64,000 bases of DNA from Paucibacter sp963740455 (GCA_963740455.1 CAVUEF010000012.1:248001-312000), one strand, 5' to 3'; positions 18,180 to 27,074 are shown, numbered from the stretch's first letter. Notes: generated from the letters alone by a model not told the origin. Numbers and translations are program-made.

Positions 18180-18722
18180 ATGACTGTCAAAAAGGCCAGC
18201 TTGATCATGTCCTGCGTTGCCGCGCTGCTCGCTGGTTGCTCCAGCACGCCCTTGCCGGCGCCCGTCGTGGCAACACCCACCGTCGCACCCGTCGCGCCCG
18301 CGCCGGCTCCTGCGCCCACGGCCGCCCCGGCGTCGCAAGTGACCCCCGTCATGCTGCCCGCGTACCTCGATCCCAAGAACCTGATCTCCACCGAGCGCAG
18401 CGTGTATTTCGACTACGACGTGTATTCCATCAAGTCCGAGTACACGCCCGTGGTCGAGCGCCATGGCAAATACCTCGCGTCGACCCCCGCGCTGAACGTC
18501 AAGATCGAGGGCAACGCCGACGAGCGTGGCAGTGCCGAGTACAACCTGGCGCTTGGGCAAAAGCGTGCCGAAGCGGTGCTTGCCGCGTTGAAGATCTACG
18601 GCGCCAAGGCCGGCCAGATGGAAGCTGTCAGCTGGGGCAAGGAAAAGCCCAGGGCCACCGGCCATGACGAAGCCGCCTGGGCGCAGAACCGGCGCGTGGA
18701 CTTGGTCTATCCGACCAAGTAA
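18180..18722 (+). CDS. OmpA/Pal-family peptidoglycan-associated lipoprotein
   Basis: A 180-residue lipoprotein: signal with lipobox LAGC (Cys ~20), a Pro/Ala-rich linker (residues ~25-60) and a C-terminal OmpA domain with VYFDYDVYSIK, IEGNADERGSAEYNLALGQKRAEAV and NRRVDLVY, the peptidoglycan-binding signature. It resembles Pal but no tol genes are adjacent. It would tether the outer membrane to the wall. Confidence 0.88.
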   Translation: MTVKKASLIMSCVAALLAGCSSTPLPAPVVATPTVAPVAPAPAPAPTAAPASQVTPVMLPAYLDPKNLISTERSVYFDYDVYSIKSEYTPVVERHGKYLASTPALNVKIEGNADERGSAEYNLALGQKRAEAVLAALKIYGAKAGQMEAVSWGKEKPRATGHDEAAWAQNRRVDLVYPTK

Positions 18723-18843
18723 CAGTGACAGCTCGCGCTTACACAGGGCAGGCCCAAGGTCGATCGGTGCGGCAGAGGCTACGCCGCGGGTGATCGAGTT
18801 GCTGAATGGTTGAGCTCGTGGCCATAGAGATCGCTCGACTGCC

Positions 18844-20175
18844 TTGAAACTCGATCGTCAGATCATTGGCGCTTTCAAGCGCGAGTTCGGCGACCTGGAT
18901 CTATGGTGGAGCCGCACCGTGGTGATAGCCGCGGCCGCCGCGGCCGGCCTTGTCGCGGTCAGCTTCACTTGGCTGACCGACCAAGCGACCGAGCTCTTCT
19001 TCGACTTGCGTACTGCCTGGTGGTGGGCGCCGCTGTTGTGGATGCCGCTGAGCACCGCAGCGATCGTATGGCTTACCCGACGCTATGCGCCGGGAGCGAC
19101 GGGGTCTGGCATTCCGCAGGTGATGGCATCGCTGGACCCTGCAGTCAAGCCTGCGCATGTGAAGCTGTTTGTCTCGATGCGCTTGGGCTTGGCCAAGATA
19201 CTGTTGAGCACCTGGGGTCTGTTGGCCGGACTCTCGCTGGGCCGCGAAGGACCGACCGTGCAAATTGCTGCCGGCGTCATGCTGGCAGCGCGGCGCTGGT
19301 TGCCCAAGCGCAGCGGTGTGACCGACCATGGCCTGCTCGTGGCCGGCGGAGCGGCAGGCATCGCCGCAGCGTTCAACACGCCGCTGGCCGGTGTGATGTT
19401 CGCGATCGAGGAATTGTCGCGCTCGCCAGAGCAGCGCAGCAGCGGTCTGCTGGTGACGGGCATCGTACTGGCCGGCTTGGTGGCCGTGTCATTCACCGGG
19501 AACGGCACCTACTTCGGCGTGATACGGGCCGTCCAGGTGGGTCCGGCATTGATACTGCCGGGGCTGCTCGTCGCCGTCTTGAGCGGCCTCGCCGGAGGCC
19601 TGTTCGCCAGGCTGTTGATCGCCTCGCTCACCGGGCGCCCACGCGACAGAATCAGCTTGTGGCGGCAGCGCCGGCCCGTGGCTTTCGCCGCCGCCTGCGG
19701 TCTCGCCGTGGCCGTCATCGGCATGGTGTCACACGGGGCGACCTTCGGCAGCGGATACGCCTATACGAATGCGATGCTCCAGGGTCAGGAGACCGTGCCC
19801 GCCGTCTACCTGGTCCTCAAACTCGTCGCGACGTGGCTGACCTCGTGGTCCGCGGTTCCTGGCGGCCTCTTCGCGCCAGCGCTGGCAATTGGCGCCGCGC
19901 TCGGCAACGACGTCGCCGTGCTCACCGGCTACCGGCACGCCCCGACGCTGATTGCCCTGGGTATGGCCGGTTTCCTGGCGGCAACCACGCGGGCGCCGCT
20001 GACGTCCTTCATCATCGTGATGGAGATGGTGGACGGCCACGCGATGGTGCTGAGTCTGATGATCAGCGCACTCGTCGCCAGTGGCGTGTCCAAAGTGCTG
20101 AGCCGCCCCTTGTACACGGTCCTGGCTGAGGCGCAACTCAAGCGCCTGCCCGAGGGACCACCACCGCCGCCCTGA
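18844..20175 (+). CDS. ClC-family chloride channel / Cl-:H+ antiporter
   Basis: A 443-residue membrane protein with the ClC selectivity motifs GSGIPQ, GREGPTVQ (gating Glu present) and GGLFAPALAIG, plus FNTPLAGVMFAIEE, where the internal proton-pathway Glu is retained. These glutamates suggest a Cl-/H+ exchanger rather than a channel. The start is a TTG at 18844; no better ATG is present. No CBS domain. Confidence 0.9.
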   Translation: MKLDRQIIGAFKREFGDLDLWWSRTVVIAAAAAAGLVAVSFTWLTDQATELFFDLRTAWWWAPLLWMPLSTAAIVWLTRRYAPGATGSGIPQVMASLDPAVKPAHVKLFVSMRLGLAKILLSTWGLLAGLSLGREGPTVQIAAGVMLAARRWLPKRSGVTDHGLLVAGGAAGIAAAFNTPLAGVMFAIEELSRSPEQRSSGLLVTGIVLAGLVAVSFTGNGTYFGVIRAVQVGPALILPGLLVAVLSGLAGGLFARLLIASLTGRPRDRISLWRQRRPVAFAAACGLAVAVIGMVSHGATFGSGYAYTNAMLQGQETVPAVYLVLKLVATWLTSWSAVPGGLFAPALAIGAALGNDVAVLTGYRHAPTLIALGMAGFLAATTRAPLTSFIIVMEMVDGHAMVLSLMISALVASGVSKVLSRPLYTVLAEAQLKRLPEGPPPPP

Positions 20176-20225
20176 GGCTCAGCACCCGGGAGACACCTCG
20201 ACGCACGCCGGCGTCGGTTCGGTGC

Positions 20226-20816
20226 ATGATTGAGCCCATGAGCGCAATCCATACCAATGACGTCCCTGACGCCATCAGCCAGCCGGCGGCGTATATCAAG
20301 CACCACATCCGCACCGTGTCCGACTGGCCGACGCCGGGTGTGCAGTTTCGCGACATCACGCCGCTGCTGTCCAATCCCAAGGTGTTCCGTGTCCTGATCG
20401 ACATGTTCGTGCACCGTTATTTCGACGCCCGACCGTCGGCCATTGCCGGGCTGGACGCGCGCGGCTTCATCATCGGCTCGGTGCTGGCCTATGAGCTCAA
20501 CCTGGGCTTCATTCCGATCCGCAAGAAGGGCAAGCTGCCGTTCACCACGGTCGAAGAAACCTACGAACTCGAATACGGCAGCGCGACCGTCGAGATCCAC
20601 ACCGACGCCGTGCAACCCGGCGACCGCGTGGTCCTGATCGACGACTTGATCGCCACCGGCGGCACCATGCTGGCCGGCGCCAAGCTGCTGCAGCGCCTGG
20701 GCGCCATCGTGGTCGAAGGTGCGGCCATCGTCGACCTGCCCGAGCTGGGCGGCTCCAAGCGCCTGCGCGACAGCGGCCTGGCGCTGTTCACGCTGCTGGA
20801 GTTCGAGGGCCACTGA
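20226..20816 (+). CDS. apt: Adenine phosphoribosyltransferase
   Basis: Converts adenine and PRPP to AMP in purine salvage. The ~190-residue protein has the family blocks TVSDWPTPGVQFRDITPLL at the N-terminus, GLDARGFIIGSVLAYEL, the KKGKLPFTT loop and the PRPP-binding motif VVLIDDLIATGGTM. A second ATG at 20238 is an equally good start. Convergent with fdx. Confidence 0.95.
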   Translation: MIEPMSAIHTNDVPDAISQPAAYIKHHIRTVSDWPTPGVQFRDITPLLSNPKVFRVLIDMFVHRYFDARPSAIAGLDARGFIIGSVLAYELNLGFIPIRKKGKLPFTTVEETYELEYGSATVEIHTDAVQPGDRVVLIDDLIATGGTMLAGAKLLQRLGAIVVEGAAIVDLPELGGSKRLRDSGLALFTLLEFEGH

Positions 20817-20836
20817 GCCAGCCGCGGCGCTGCGCT

Positions 20837-21082
20837 TCAGCCGTGCAGCGCTTCGTACTTGGCCATCAGGTCGTCGGGGCTCTCGGCGAAATCAGGGTTG
20901 ACCTCGATGCAGTCGGCCGGGCAGACGAGCTTGCATTGCGGCTCATCCTCGGCGCCGACGCATTCGGTGCAGCGAAACGGGTCGATCACATACATCGGGT
21001 CACCCACCGCGATCGCCTCGTTCGGGCACACCGGCTTGCAGGCGTCGCAAGCGGTGCAGTTGTCGTTGATGAGCAGTGCCAT
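20837..21082 (-). CDS. fdx: 2[4Fe-4S] ferredoxin of the benzoyl-CoA reductase operon
   Basis: An 81-residue ferredoxin with two cluster motifs: CTACDACKPVCP near the N-terminus and CTEC...CKLVCP with an enlarged loop and a C-terminal extension, the Chromatium-type layout. In Thauera this ferredoxin is reduced by 2-oxoglutarate:ferredoxin oxidoreductase and donates to BcrABCD. It is the last gene of the had-oah-dch-bcrCBAD-fdx series. AAAGGAG lies upstream of the ATG. A pair of palindromic repeats separates it from bcrD. Confidence 0.93.
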   Translation of the reverse strand: MALLINDNCTACDACKPVCPNEAIAVGDPMYVIDPFRCTECVGAEDEPQCKLVCPADCIEVNPDFAESPDDLMAKYEALHG

Positions 21083-21107
21083 TTGAGAATCTCCTTTTAG
21101 TCAGTTG

Positions 21108-21216
21108 GAGACAGAGCTTCCCGGGTACGGCAAGGTCTGTCCCGCAAGGTCATCAAGCTGAGTCGGGGACAGAGCTTGGTGGGTCGGCAAGCGCTGTCCC
21201 GCAAATTCATCAAGCC
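21108..21216. repeat. Two tandem REP-like palindromes between bcrD and fdx
   Basis: Two copies of a ~55-bp unit lie head to tail. The second folds as GGGACAGAGCTTG / CAAGCGCTGTCCC with a 9-nt loop (13-bp stem, one mismatch); the first as GACAGAGCTT / AAGGTCTGTC. Both are followed by CCGCAA and TCATCAAGC. A related but diverged copy sits at 58768-58818 at the 3' end of nrdD, so this is a dispersed family. The second unit overlaps the bcrD stop. Confidence 0.7.
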
Positions 21217-22058
21217 GCCGCGCGCTCTTGCAGTTGCTGCAGCCGCTCGTGCCGGTACGCGCCCCACAGCGCCGCGCCAATCGCGCCGGCGTAGATCGAG
21301 TCCGGGTGGTTGACGGCCTGCACCTTGATCTTCTCGTTCACCATCTCTTCCTGGATCGCGGCCAGCAGGCCGGCGTCCAGCGCTAAGCCGCCGGTGAGCA
21401 GGGCCGTGCCCTCCTTGATGCCGGTGACCTTGAGCAGCTTGACGATGCGCGACGCCATCGAGAGGTGGATGCCCTTCAGGATGTCGGGCGTCTTGATGCC
21501 GCGCGACACCATATTGATGACGTCGGTCTCGGCCAGCACGGCGCAGATCGAGCTCACCTTCTCGGGCTCGGTGGAGCTGCACGACAGCGCGCCGATCTCC
21601 TCGATCGCCACACCCAGATAGCGCGCGATATTCTCCAGAAACTGGCCCGACCCCGAAGCGCACTGGCTCGTCATCTTGTAGGAGAGCACCTTGCCGCGCG
21701 CATCGACATAGATGGCGCGGCCGTTCAGCGCGCCGATGTCGACCACCGCGTTGATGCCGGGATGCAGAAACACACCGCCGCGCGCGTGCGTCGTCATCGA
21801 GTAGAAGTGGCCGGTCGCGAACTTGACGTTCTCGCCCTCGCCGGTGGTGGCGATGTAGGCTATGTCGGCGCTGGAGAGCCCCGCCTCGGCGAGCACGGCG
21901 TCAAGGCCTTCACGCGCCAGCGTCATCGGGTCGCGCCGCCGGATGCGCTCGCAGCGTTTGGCCAGCCAGACTGGCTGACCCTCTATGCCGGTGCGAAACA
22001 GCGCACTCTTGACCGCGCCCGAGCCGATGTCGATGCCGATCGTGTGGGTGGTCGTCAT
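21210..22058 (-). CDS. bcrD: Benzoyl-CoA reductase subunit D (ATPase/activator module)
   Basis: BcrD and BcrA together form the ATP-hydrolysing electron-activation module of benzoyl-CoA reductase and share a [4Fe-4S] cluster. The 282-residue product has the ASKHA phosphate loop GIDIGSGAVKSALF, cluster-region cysteines in SQCASGSGQF and SSICAVLAETD, and the second phosphate motif LLTGGLALDAG. The start at 22058 is preferred because an AGGAG precedes it; an upstream ATG would add 38 non-family residues. Length matches the short D subunit. Confidence 0.95.
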   Translation of the reverse strand: MTTTHTIGIDIGSGAVKSALFRTGIEGQPVWLAKRCERIRRRDPMTLAREGLDAVLAEAGLSSADIAYIATTGEGENVKFATGHFYSMTTHARGGVFLHPGINAVVDIGALNGRAIYVDARGKVLSYKMTSQCASGSGQFLENIARYLGVAIEEIGALSCSSTEPEKVSSICAVLAETDVINMVSRGIKTPDILKGIHLSMASRIVKLLKVTGIKEGTALLTGGLALDAGLLAAIQEEMVNEKIKVQAVNHPDSIYAGAIGAALWGAYRHERLQQLQERAAA

Positions 22059-22073
22059 GTCATGTTCTCCTGT

Positions 22074-22176
22074 TGCGGGGCCAGCGCCGGGCCGCTCCCA
22101 AGCGGCCCCGCACACCAAGTCCAAGCGCAGCGCAGGACAAGCCTGCGCATTGGGGTGGCATTGGTACACCAATGCC
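22074..22176. repeat. Cluster of three hairpins between bcrA and bcrD
   Basis: The 126-bp spacer between bcrA and bcrD contains GGGCCGCT-CCCA-AGCGGCCC (22089-22108), GCGCAGG-ACAAG-CCTGCGC (about 22129-22147) and the near-perfect palindrome GGCATTGGTACACCAATGCC (22157-22176). None has a U-tract. They may be REP-type elements or mRNA-processing or stability sites that set BcrA:BcrD levels. Confidence 0.6.
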
Positions 22177-22184
22177 GGGGGTGG

Positions 22185-23522
22185 TCATCTCGCCTCAATG
22201 GATTTGCCTTCTTCGACCACCGCGCGCCACGCGAAGGTGGCGCCGCCGAGCGCCCCGGTGTAGATCGAATCGGGGTTGATGTTGAGCGTGAGCGGGCCGT
22301 AGTTCTCACGCACCAGATCGTTCAGCGCCTTCACCGCGGCCTCGTTCTTGGCCACGCCGCCGGTGAAGGTGAACTCGTCGCGTATGCCGCCCGAGCGCGC
22401 CAGGATCGACATGGCGCGCAGGATGATGGCGCGATGCAGTCCGGCCATGATGTCCTCGCGCTTGTCGCCCAGGCTCAGCCGGTCGCGCAGTTCGGCGCCG
22501 GCAAACACGGTGCAGGTCGAGTTGATGCGTATCGTCTTGGTCGACTGCATCGCCATCGGTCCCAGCTCGTGCAGTCCCATATTCATCTCGTCGGCGATAT
22601 AGCCGAGATAGCGCCCGCAGCCCGCGGCGCAGCGGTCGTTCATCTGGAAGCTTTCGACGATGCCGGCCTTGTCGACCTGGATCGCCTTGGTGTCCTGCCC
22701 GCCGATGTCGAGCACGGTGGCGGTGCCCGGATACATCACATGCGCGCCGAGGCCGTGGCAGAGGATTTCCGAGCGCACATGCTCCTTCGAGAACGGCAGC
22801 CGCGCGCGGCCGTAGCCGGTGCCGACCACATAGGTCTCTTCGAGTTCGGTGTCGAGAATGCCGCGGATCGGCGCCTCGATCTGCGTGCGCCGGGCCGCCG
22901 TCTCGGGCAGCGCGATGAAGGCACGCTCAAGAGCTGCCAGCAGATGGCGCGTGATCGAATCGCCGTAGACACGGTTCTCGACTTCGATGATGGAGCGGTC
23001 GAACAAGTTGAGCAAATGGTCGTAGCGCGTGCCGGCCTCTTTGGAGACGAGCTCGCCGGTGGCCAGGTACTGGGCGCCGGCAATGTCGCGAAAAAAGTCC
23101 GACTTGCGCTTCGCGCCGGGCGCAAACAGGCTCGGCGCCTCGAGCGTGAGCCGGCGGAACACCTCGGCCAGGGACGCACCCACCGCCTGCGTGCTGTCGC
23201 CGAACCTTGCCGTGGCCAGGCTGCGCTGGCAGGTCTGGTCGAGGTCGGCGAGCTGCTCAAGGTATTGCTCGGCACGGAAGTCGCGTTCGAGCTGGTTGAT
23301 GAAAGTGTCGAGCGATCCATTCAAGGCCCGGGTCTGCGCCAAGGCCTCGCGGAACAGGTGGAAGCGGCTGTTGACCAGGGCTTCTTGCTTGGCGATGGCC
23401 GCCGCGGTGTCGTAGTTCGAACGCGAGTTGGTGATGCCGCGCCCCAGGATGTTCCGGTGCTCGTCCATCACCACCGCCTTGGTGGTGGTCGAGCCGAGAT
23501 CGATGCCTATGAAACAACGCAT
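22185..23522 (-). CDS. bcrA: Benzoyl-CoA reductase subunit A (ATPase/activator module)
   Basis: The larger ATPase subunit (445 residues, ~48 kDa expected). It has the ASKHA loop GIDLGSTTTKAVVMDE at the N-terminus, the cluster region DRCAAGCGRYLGYI, a second Cys context (STCTVFAGAE) and the phosphate-2 motif FTGGVAKNEAAV. It couples ATP hydrolysis to electron transfer from ferredoxin to BcrBC. AAGGA precedes the ATG. A miniature-element-like insert separates it from bcrB. Confidence 0.95.
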   Translation of the reverse strand: MRCFIGIDLGSTTTKAVVMDEHRNILGRGITNSRSNYDTAAAIAKQEALVNSRFHLFREALAQTRALNGSLDTFINQLERDFRAEQYLEQLADLDQTCQRSLATARFGDSTQAVGASLAEVFRRLTLEAPSLFAPGAKRKSDFFRDIAGAQYLATGELVSKEAGTRYDHLLNLFDRSIIEVENRVYGDSITRHLLAALERAFIALPETAARRTQIEAPIRGILDTELEETYVVGTGYGRARLPFSKEHVRSEILCHGLGAHVMYPGTATVLDIGGQDTKAIQVDKAGIVESFQMNDRCAAGCGRYLGYIADEMNMGLHELGPMAMQSTKTIRINSTCTVFAGAELRDRLSLGDKREDIMAGLHRAIILRAMSILARSGGIRDEFTFTGGVAKNEAAVKALNDLVRENYGPLTLNINPDSIYTGALGGATFAWRAVVEEGKSIEAR

Positions 23523-23546
23523 GGTTTTTTCCTTCGCCGGTTCAGC

Positions 23547-23779
23547 CTAAATCCGGCAGTTGGACGCGCCCGAGTGGGCCGTCATGGGGCGGGCTGGCAA
23601 GGCGCGACGACGCGGCTGGCTGGTGCCAGCAAGGAGGAGCAACGCCGCCAGCGCGCCCCAGGGCGGCGCAATCGGGTGCGTAGCGTTCTCTCCCCAAGAG
23701 GGGAACCACTTCGTGATCAAGAATACCTTTGCCCATGCGCGTTTCCAGTGAAAAGGCAGCGGTCAACTGCCGGATTTAG
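23547..23779. mobile_element. MITE-like element with perfect 16-bp terminal inverted repeats between bcrA and bcrB
   Basis: CTAAATCCGGCAGTTG at 23547-23562 is exactly complementary to CAACTGCCGGATTTAG at 23764-23779, bounding 233 bp. There is no long ORF; a 74-residue minus-strand frame begins inside the right end and could be a transposase remnant. The left end is 24 bp from the bcrA start and the right end 2 bp from the bcrB stop. No clear target-site duplication was seen. It would be co-transcribed and could form a long stem in the bcr mRNA. Confidence 0.65.
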
Positions 23780-23781
23780 TC

Positions 23782-25119
23782 TTAGTGCACACCGACGCTG
23801 GCCAGGGCTGCGTTGCGCTTTTGCTGGACCATCTGGAAATAGCTCTCCAGCCGGTTCTTCACATTCGCCGCCGAGAAGTAGCGCGGATCGACCAGATCGG
23901 TCTCGATGAAGGCCGCCGGCTTGCCGGTGCGCTTCTCGACTTCGCGCAGTATCAGCAGCTGGCCCGCCGAGAAGCTGTTGCAGCTCTTGATCGAATTGAT
24001 CAGCAAGCCGTCGGCCTGGTATTCGTCGATGTACTTGCAGATCATGTCGATGCGCGAGGGCAGGTTCAGATTCGTGTAGCAGCCCAGGCAGTAGTCGGCC
24101 AGCGACTCGATCGGGTGCTCGGGGTCGTGGCGGAAGCCGAAGTCGTAAAGTCCGCCGACCTTGGCGTAGGTGCTCGACACCACCACTGCGCCCTCGTCGT
24201 AGAACATCTTCCAGAAGTCGCGAAAACTCGTCCAGTTGGGCGGGCCTTCGACGATCAGGCGGTATTTCTCTTCGCCCATATCGCCTTCGGGCGTGATCGG
24301 GCCCTTGCCGTCGCGGATGCGCTGTTCGATCTCTTCACGCAGCACGCGGTAGAACTGGGTCGCCTCGGGCGTGCCGCGAAAGGCCGTGAAGATCGGGCCG
24401 ATGTAGTAGACCGCGCCGAAGTAGCCGTCGATCGGCGAAGGACGCCGCTTGGCCGACTGCAGCACCGCCACCAGATCCTCCTCGGCCTTCACCGATTCGC
24501 GCATGTACTGGCGCAGCCGGTCGATGTCGAACTTGACGCCCGAGATGCGCTCCAGCGTCGGAATCACGGTCTCCTTGATCTGCTTGACGACGTAGTCGCG
24601 CATATTGGGCTGGATGCGCCCCTCGGCCTGGTAGGGCACATGCAACATGACGGTCTCGCAACCGTATTTGTGGCGTATCAACTCGAACCACTTCATGAAG
24701 GTGAAGCAGCCGGTGTATGAGAGCAGCAAGATGTCGGGCTTGGGCATCGGGTCGCCCGTGGGGCCGATCTCGCCGCCCAGCATCATGCCGAGGTCAGCCT
24801 TGACATAGGTGCAGACATCCTCGCTCTGGCCGTCGCGCTCGGCGTCCATGATCATCTTGCCGGACTTCTTGCGCATGCCGTTTTGCAGCGCATTCGTCTC
24901 GGGCAGGCTGCGCGCGAAGTCGAAGCACATCAGCAACTCGTTGAGGTTGCCCGGCACAAAGGTCGCCGATACCTTGCGGTTGTTGGCGCGCGCGGTGGCC
25001 AGCTCCATGTAGTTGCGGTTGATGAGCTCCTTCTGGAGGTTCATCGCGTCGTCCTTCTGGACCACAGGCTTGTTCGTCGGCTTGCCGATTGGCGTCGGCA
25101 TCGCGATTGGGCTGTTCAT
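23782..25119 (-). CDS. bcrB: Benzoyl-CoA reductase subunit B (substrate-reducing module)
   Basis: BcrB and BcrC (2-hydroxyglutaryl-CoA dehydratase D family fold) form the benzoyl-CoA-binding module that performs the Birch-like two-electron ring reduction. The 445-residue product has cluster-binding cysteine contexts SYTGCFTFMKWF, LADYCLGCYTNLNLPSR and SIKSCNSFSAGQ. The start at 25119 overlaps the bcrC stop as ATGA. Confidence 0.95.
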   Translation of the reverse strand: MNSPIAMPTPIGKPTNKPVVQKDDAMNLQKELINRNYMELATARANNRKVSATFVPGNLNELLMCFDFARSLPETNALQNGMRKKSGKMIMDAERDGQSEDVCTYVKADLGMMLGGEIGPTGDPMPKPDILLLSYTGCFTFMKWFELIRHKYGCETVMLHVPYQAEGRIQPNMRDYVVKQIKETVIPTLERISGVKFDIDRLRQYMRESVKAEEDLVAVLQSAKRRPSPIDGYFGAVYYIGPIFTAFRGTPEATQFYRVLREEIEQRIRDGKGPITPEGDMGEEKYRLIVEGPPNWTSFRDFWKMFYDEGAVVVSSTYAKVGGLYDFGFRHDPEHPIESLADYCLGCYTNLNLPSRIDMICKYIDEYQADGLLINSIKSCNSFSAGQLLILREVEKRTGKPAAFIETDLVDPRYFSAANVKNRLESYFQMVQQKRNAALASVGVH

Positions 25120-26294
25120 GTCGCGCTCCACAACTTGATGGAATCGGCAAAGGTGCCGGCCTGCTCTCGAATCGGCGCCATCTGGCCGGTGTTCTCCGCG
25201 TACTTGAAAGCGGTATACGGAACCTTGTGCTTGGCCATCACGTCCTGCAACATGGGACGCTCGAGCAGCGCCGGGTCGCAGAACGAAGGCGCCGCGAAAA
25301 TCACGCCCTCGGCGCCGCGCGTCTTGACCTGATTCAGCAGGAACACGCCTTTTTCCTCGCGCGTGAGGTCGTATTTGGCGGCGGTCGAGGCGGAGCGGTG
25401 CAGGAAGGCCTTCGAAAGCTCGTCCAGCGGGTCGCCATCGGCGGGCACCTCGTCGAGCAGCCAGCGCGTCACCAGCATGAAGTCGTCATCGACGATGTAG
25501 CAGCCCGACATTTCGATCGACTTGATCAAGGCCAGCGGCGGTTGTTCGCAAAACGCCCCGGTGATGACGACGCGTGCGTTGTCTCGCTTGGGTCTGGCGA
25601 CGGCGTCGGTGGCCGCCAGATAGTCGCGCACCAGCGCCGTGTGCTCTTCGGGCGGCAGCACCATGCCGGCGCGCAGCAGCAGATAAACCTCGGCCGTCGG
25701 CGCCTGCCAGGGCTTGGTGGCGCGGTAGGTATAGAGCTCGCGAATCGCGGCGCGATTGTCGTTGTAGACGCAAATAGACGCGTTCAGTTCGGCATCGGTG
25801 ATGGGCGCGCCGCGCAAGGCGCCGAGGTCGTCGCGCAGCTGCTGCATCTCCTGGATGTAGAAGGTGCCGCCGATCGAATCGACATAGTTCTGCGGCACGT
25901 CGATATAGCGCACGTACTTGTCCTTGAACAGGATCTGCCACATGCCCGAGAGGTTGCGTATCACGTCGCAGATTGAGGGAAAGAGCATGCCGTCCATGCA
26001 GTTCAATCGCCCGGTCAGCCCGAGCTCGATGGTGGAGCGCGGAATGCGGCAGATGTAGCTCTGGTAATAGGCATCGCCCTGAATCACTTCGAGCCCATCG
26101 CCGCCGCCCAGAATGCCCACCGGCAGCATGCCCGCCGCGTGGATCAACTCGCGCGGCACATAGACCGGCAGATAGCCGATCGCCTTGCGCCCGGGCACGG
26201 CGGCCTTCCATTGCTGGACGGCCGTGAAGTCGAGGTCTTCGAAGAGCGCCTGGCAGCGCTCGACGATTTGCTGCACCTCAGAGAGTGTTGACAT
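25116..26294 (-). CDS. bcrC: Benzoyl-CoA reductase subunit C (substrate-reducing module)
   Basis: Partner of BcrB, ~392 residues, with HgdB-family cysteine contexts YICRIPRSTIELGLTGRLNCMDG and FPSICDVIRN, and the segment VVITGAFCEQPPLALIKSIE. The start at 26294 gives the family N-terminus (MSTLSEVQQIVERCQ). An alternative ATG at 26312 overlaps the dch stop as ATGA and would add six residues. Both are plausible. Confidence 0.95.
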   Translation of the reverse strand: MSTLSEVQQIVERCQALFEDLDFTAVQQWKAAVPGRKAIGYLPVYVPRELIHAAGMLPVGILGGGDGLEVIQGDAYYQSYICRIPRSTIELGLTGRLNCMDGMLFPSICDVIRNLSGMWQILFKDKYVRYIDVPQNYVDSIGGTFYIQEMQQLRDDLGALRGAPITDAELNASICVYNDNRAAIRELYTYRATKPWQAPTAEVYLLLRAGMVLPPEEHTALVRDYLAATDAVARPKRDNARVVITGAFCEQPPLALIKSIEMSGCYIVDDDFMLVTRWLLDEVPADGDPLDELSKAFLHRSASTAAKYDLTREEKGVFLLNQVKTRGAEGVIFAAPSFCDPALLERPMLQDVMAKHKVPYTAFKYAENTGQMAPIREQAGTFADSIKLWSAT

Positions 26295-26308
26295 GGTGGC
26301 TGCTTCCA

Positions 26309-27073
26309 TCATTGATGCTTCCAGACCGGTGCGCGTTTGGCCAGGAAGGCCGTGAGGCCCTCGCTGGCGTCGTAGGTTTGCATCAGGCGTTCGAGATAGA
26401 GCTGTTCGACCTCCACCAGGCGTTGCCGCACGTCGCGCCGCATCGGGCCGCGTGCAGCGGCCAGCGCCAAGGCCAGCGAAGATGCGCTCTTAGGCGCCAG
26501 CTGCGCGTCGAAGTAGGCCAGCGCGGCGGTCTCCGGATCGTCAAAGATCGTGTGCACCAGCCCTATCGTCCTGGCCTCATTGGCACCGATGGCACGCCCA
26601 GAAAACAGCAGGTCCTCGGCTGCTGGTTGGTTGACACGGTAGGGCAGCAAGACCGATGCGGCCGGCGCGAACACACCGAGCTTCATCTCGGGCTGGCCGA
26701 ACTGCGCGTCGGGTGCGGCGAAGATCGGTCCGCCCGCCAGCGCCACCTCCAGCCCGCCGCCCAGGCATTGGCCGCGCACCGCCACCAGAATCGGTGCCGG
26801 AAACTCGACCATCGCGATCACCAGCGCGTGCAGCGCGGCGAGCATCTGCGCGCATCGCGCGGGCAGATGCTCCTCGACGCTGGCGCCGAAGCTGAAATGC
26901 GGGCCTTCGGCATCGAGCAGCACGCCGCGCAAGGTCTTGTGCGAGGCGTAGGCGATCAAGGCGCCGTGCAGCGCGGCAATCATTTCGGCATCGATCAAGT
27001 TGGCCTTGGGACGCGCCAGGCGCAAGCGCAGCAGCGCGCCGTCGTGTTCGACCCAGTCCTTCAGCGGCTTCAT
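26309..27073 (-). CDS. dch: Cyclohexa-1,5-diene-1-carbonyl-CoA hydratase
   Basis: Adds water to the dienoyl-CoA made by benzoyl-CoA reductase, giving 6-hydroxycyclohex-1-ene-1-carbonyl-CoA. The 254-residue crotonase-fold protein has the oxyanion-hole blocks HFSFGASVEEHLP and GQCLGGGLEVALAGG, with DAQFGQPEMKLGVFAP following. It lies between oah and bcrC with 1-4 bp spacing, the Thauera gene neighbourhood. Confidence 0.92.
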   Translation of the reverse strand: MKPLKDWVEHDGALLRLRLARPKANLIDAEMIAALHGALIAYASHKTLRGVLLDAEGPHFSFGASVEEHLPARCAQMLAALHALVIAMVEFPAPILVAVRGQCLGGGLEVALAGGPIFAAPDAQFGQPEMKLGVFAPAASVLLPYRVNQPAAEDLLFSGRAIGANEARTIGLVHTIFDDPETAALAYFDAQLAPKSASSLALALAAARGPMRRDVRQRLVEVEQLYLERLMQTYDASEGLTAFLAKRAPVWKHQ

Positions 27074-27074
27074 G

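Noticed and set aside
21465..23909. 814-codon plus-strand open frame opposite bcrD-bcrA
   Set aside because: It crosses two real minus-strand genes and the MITE-like insert, has no motif and no RBS; antisense artefact.
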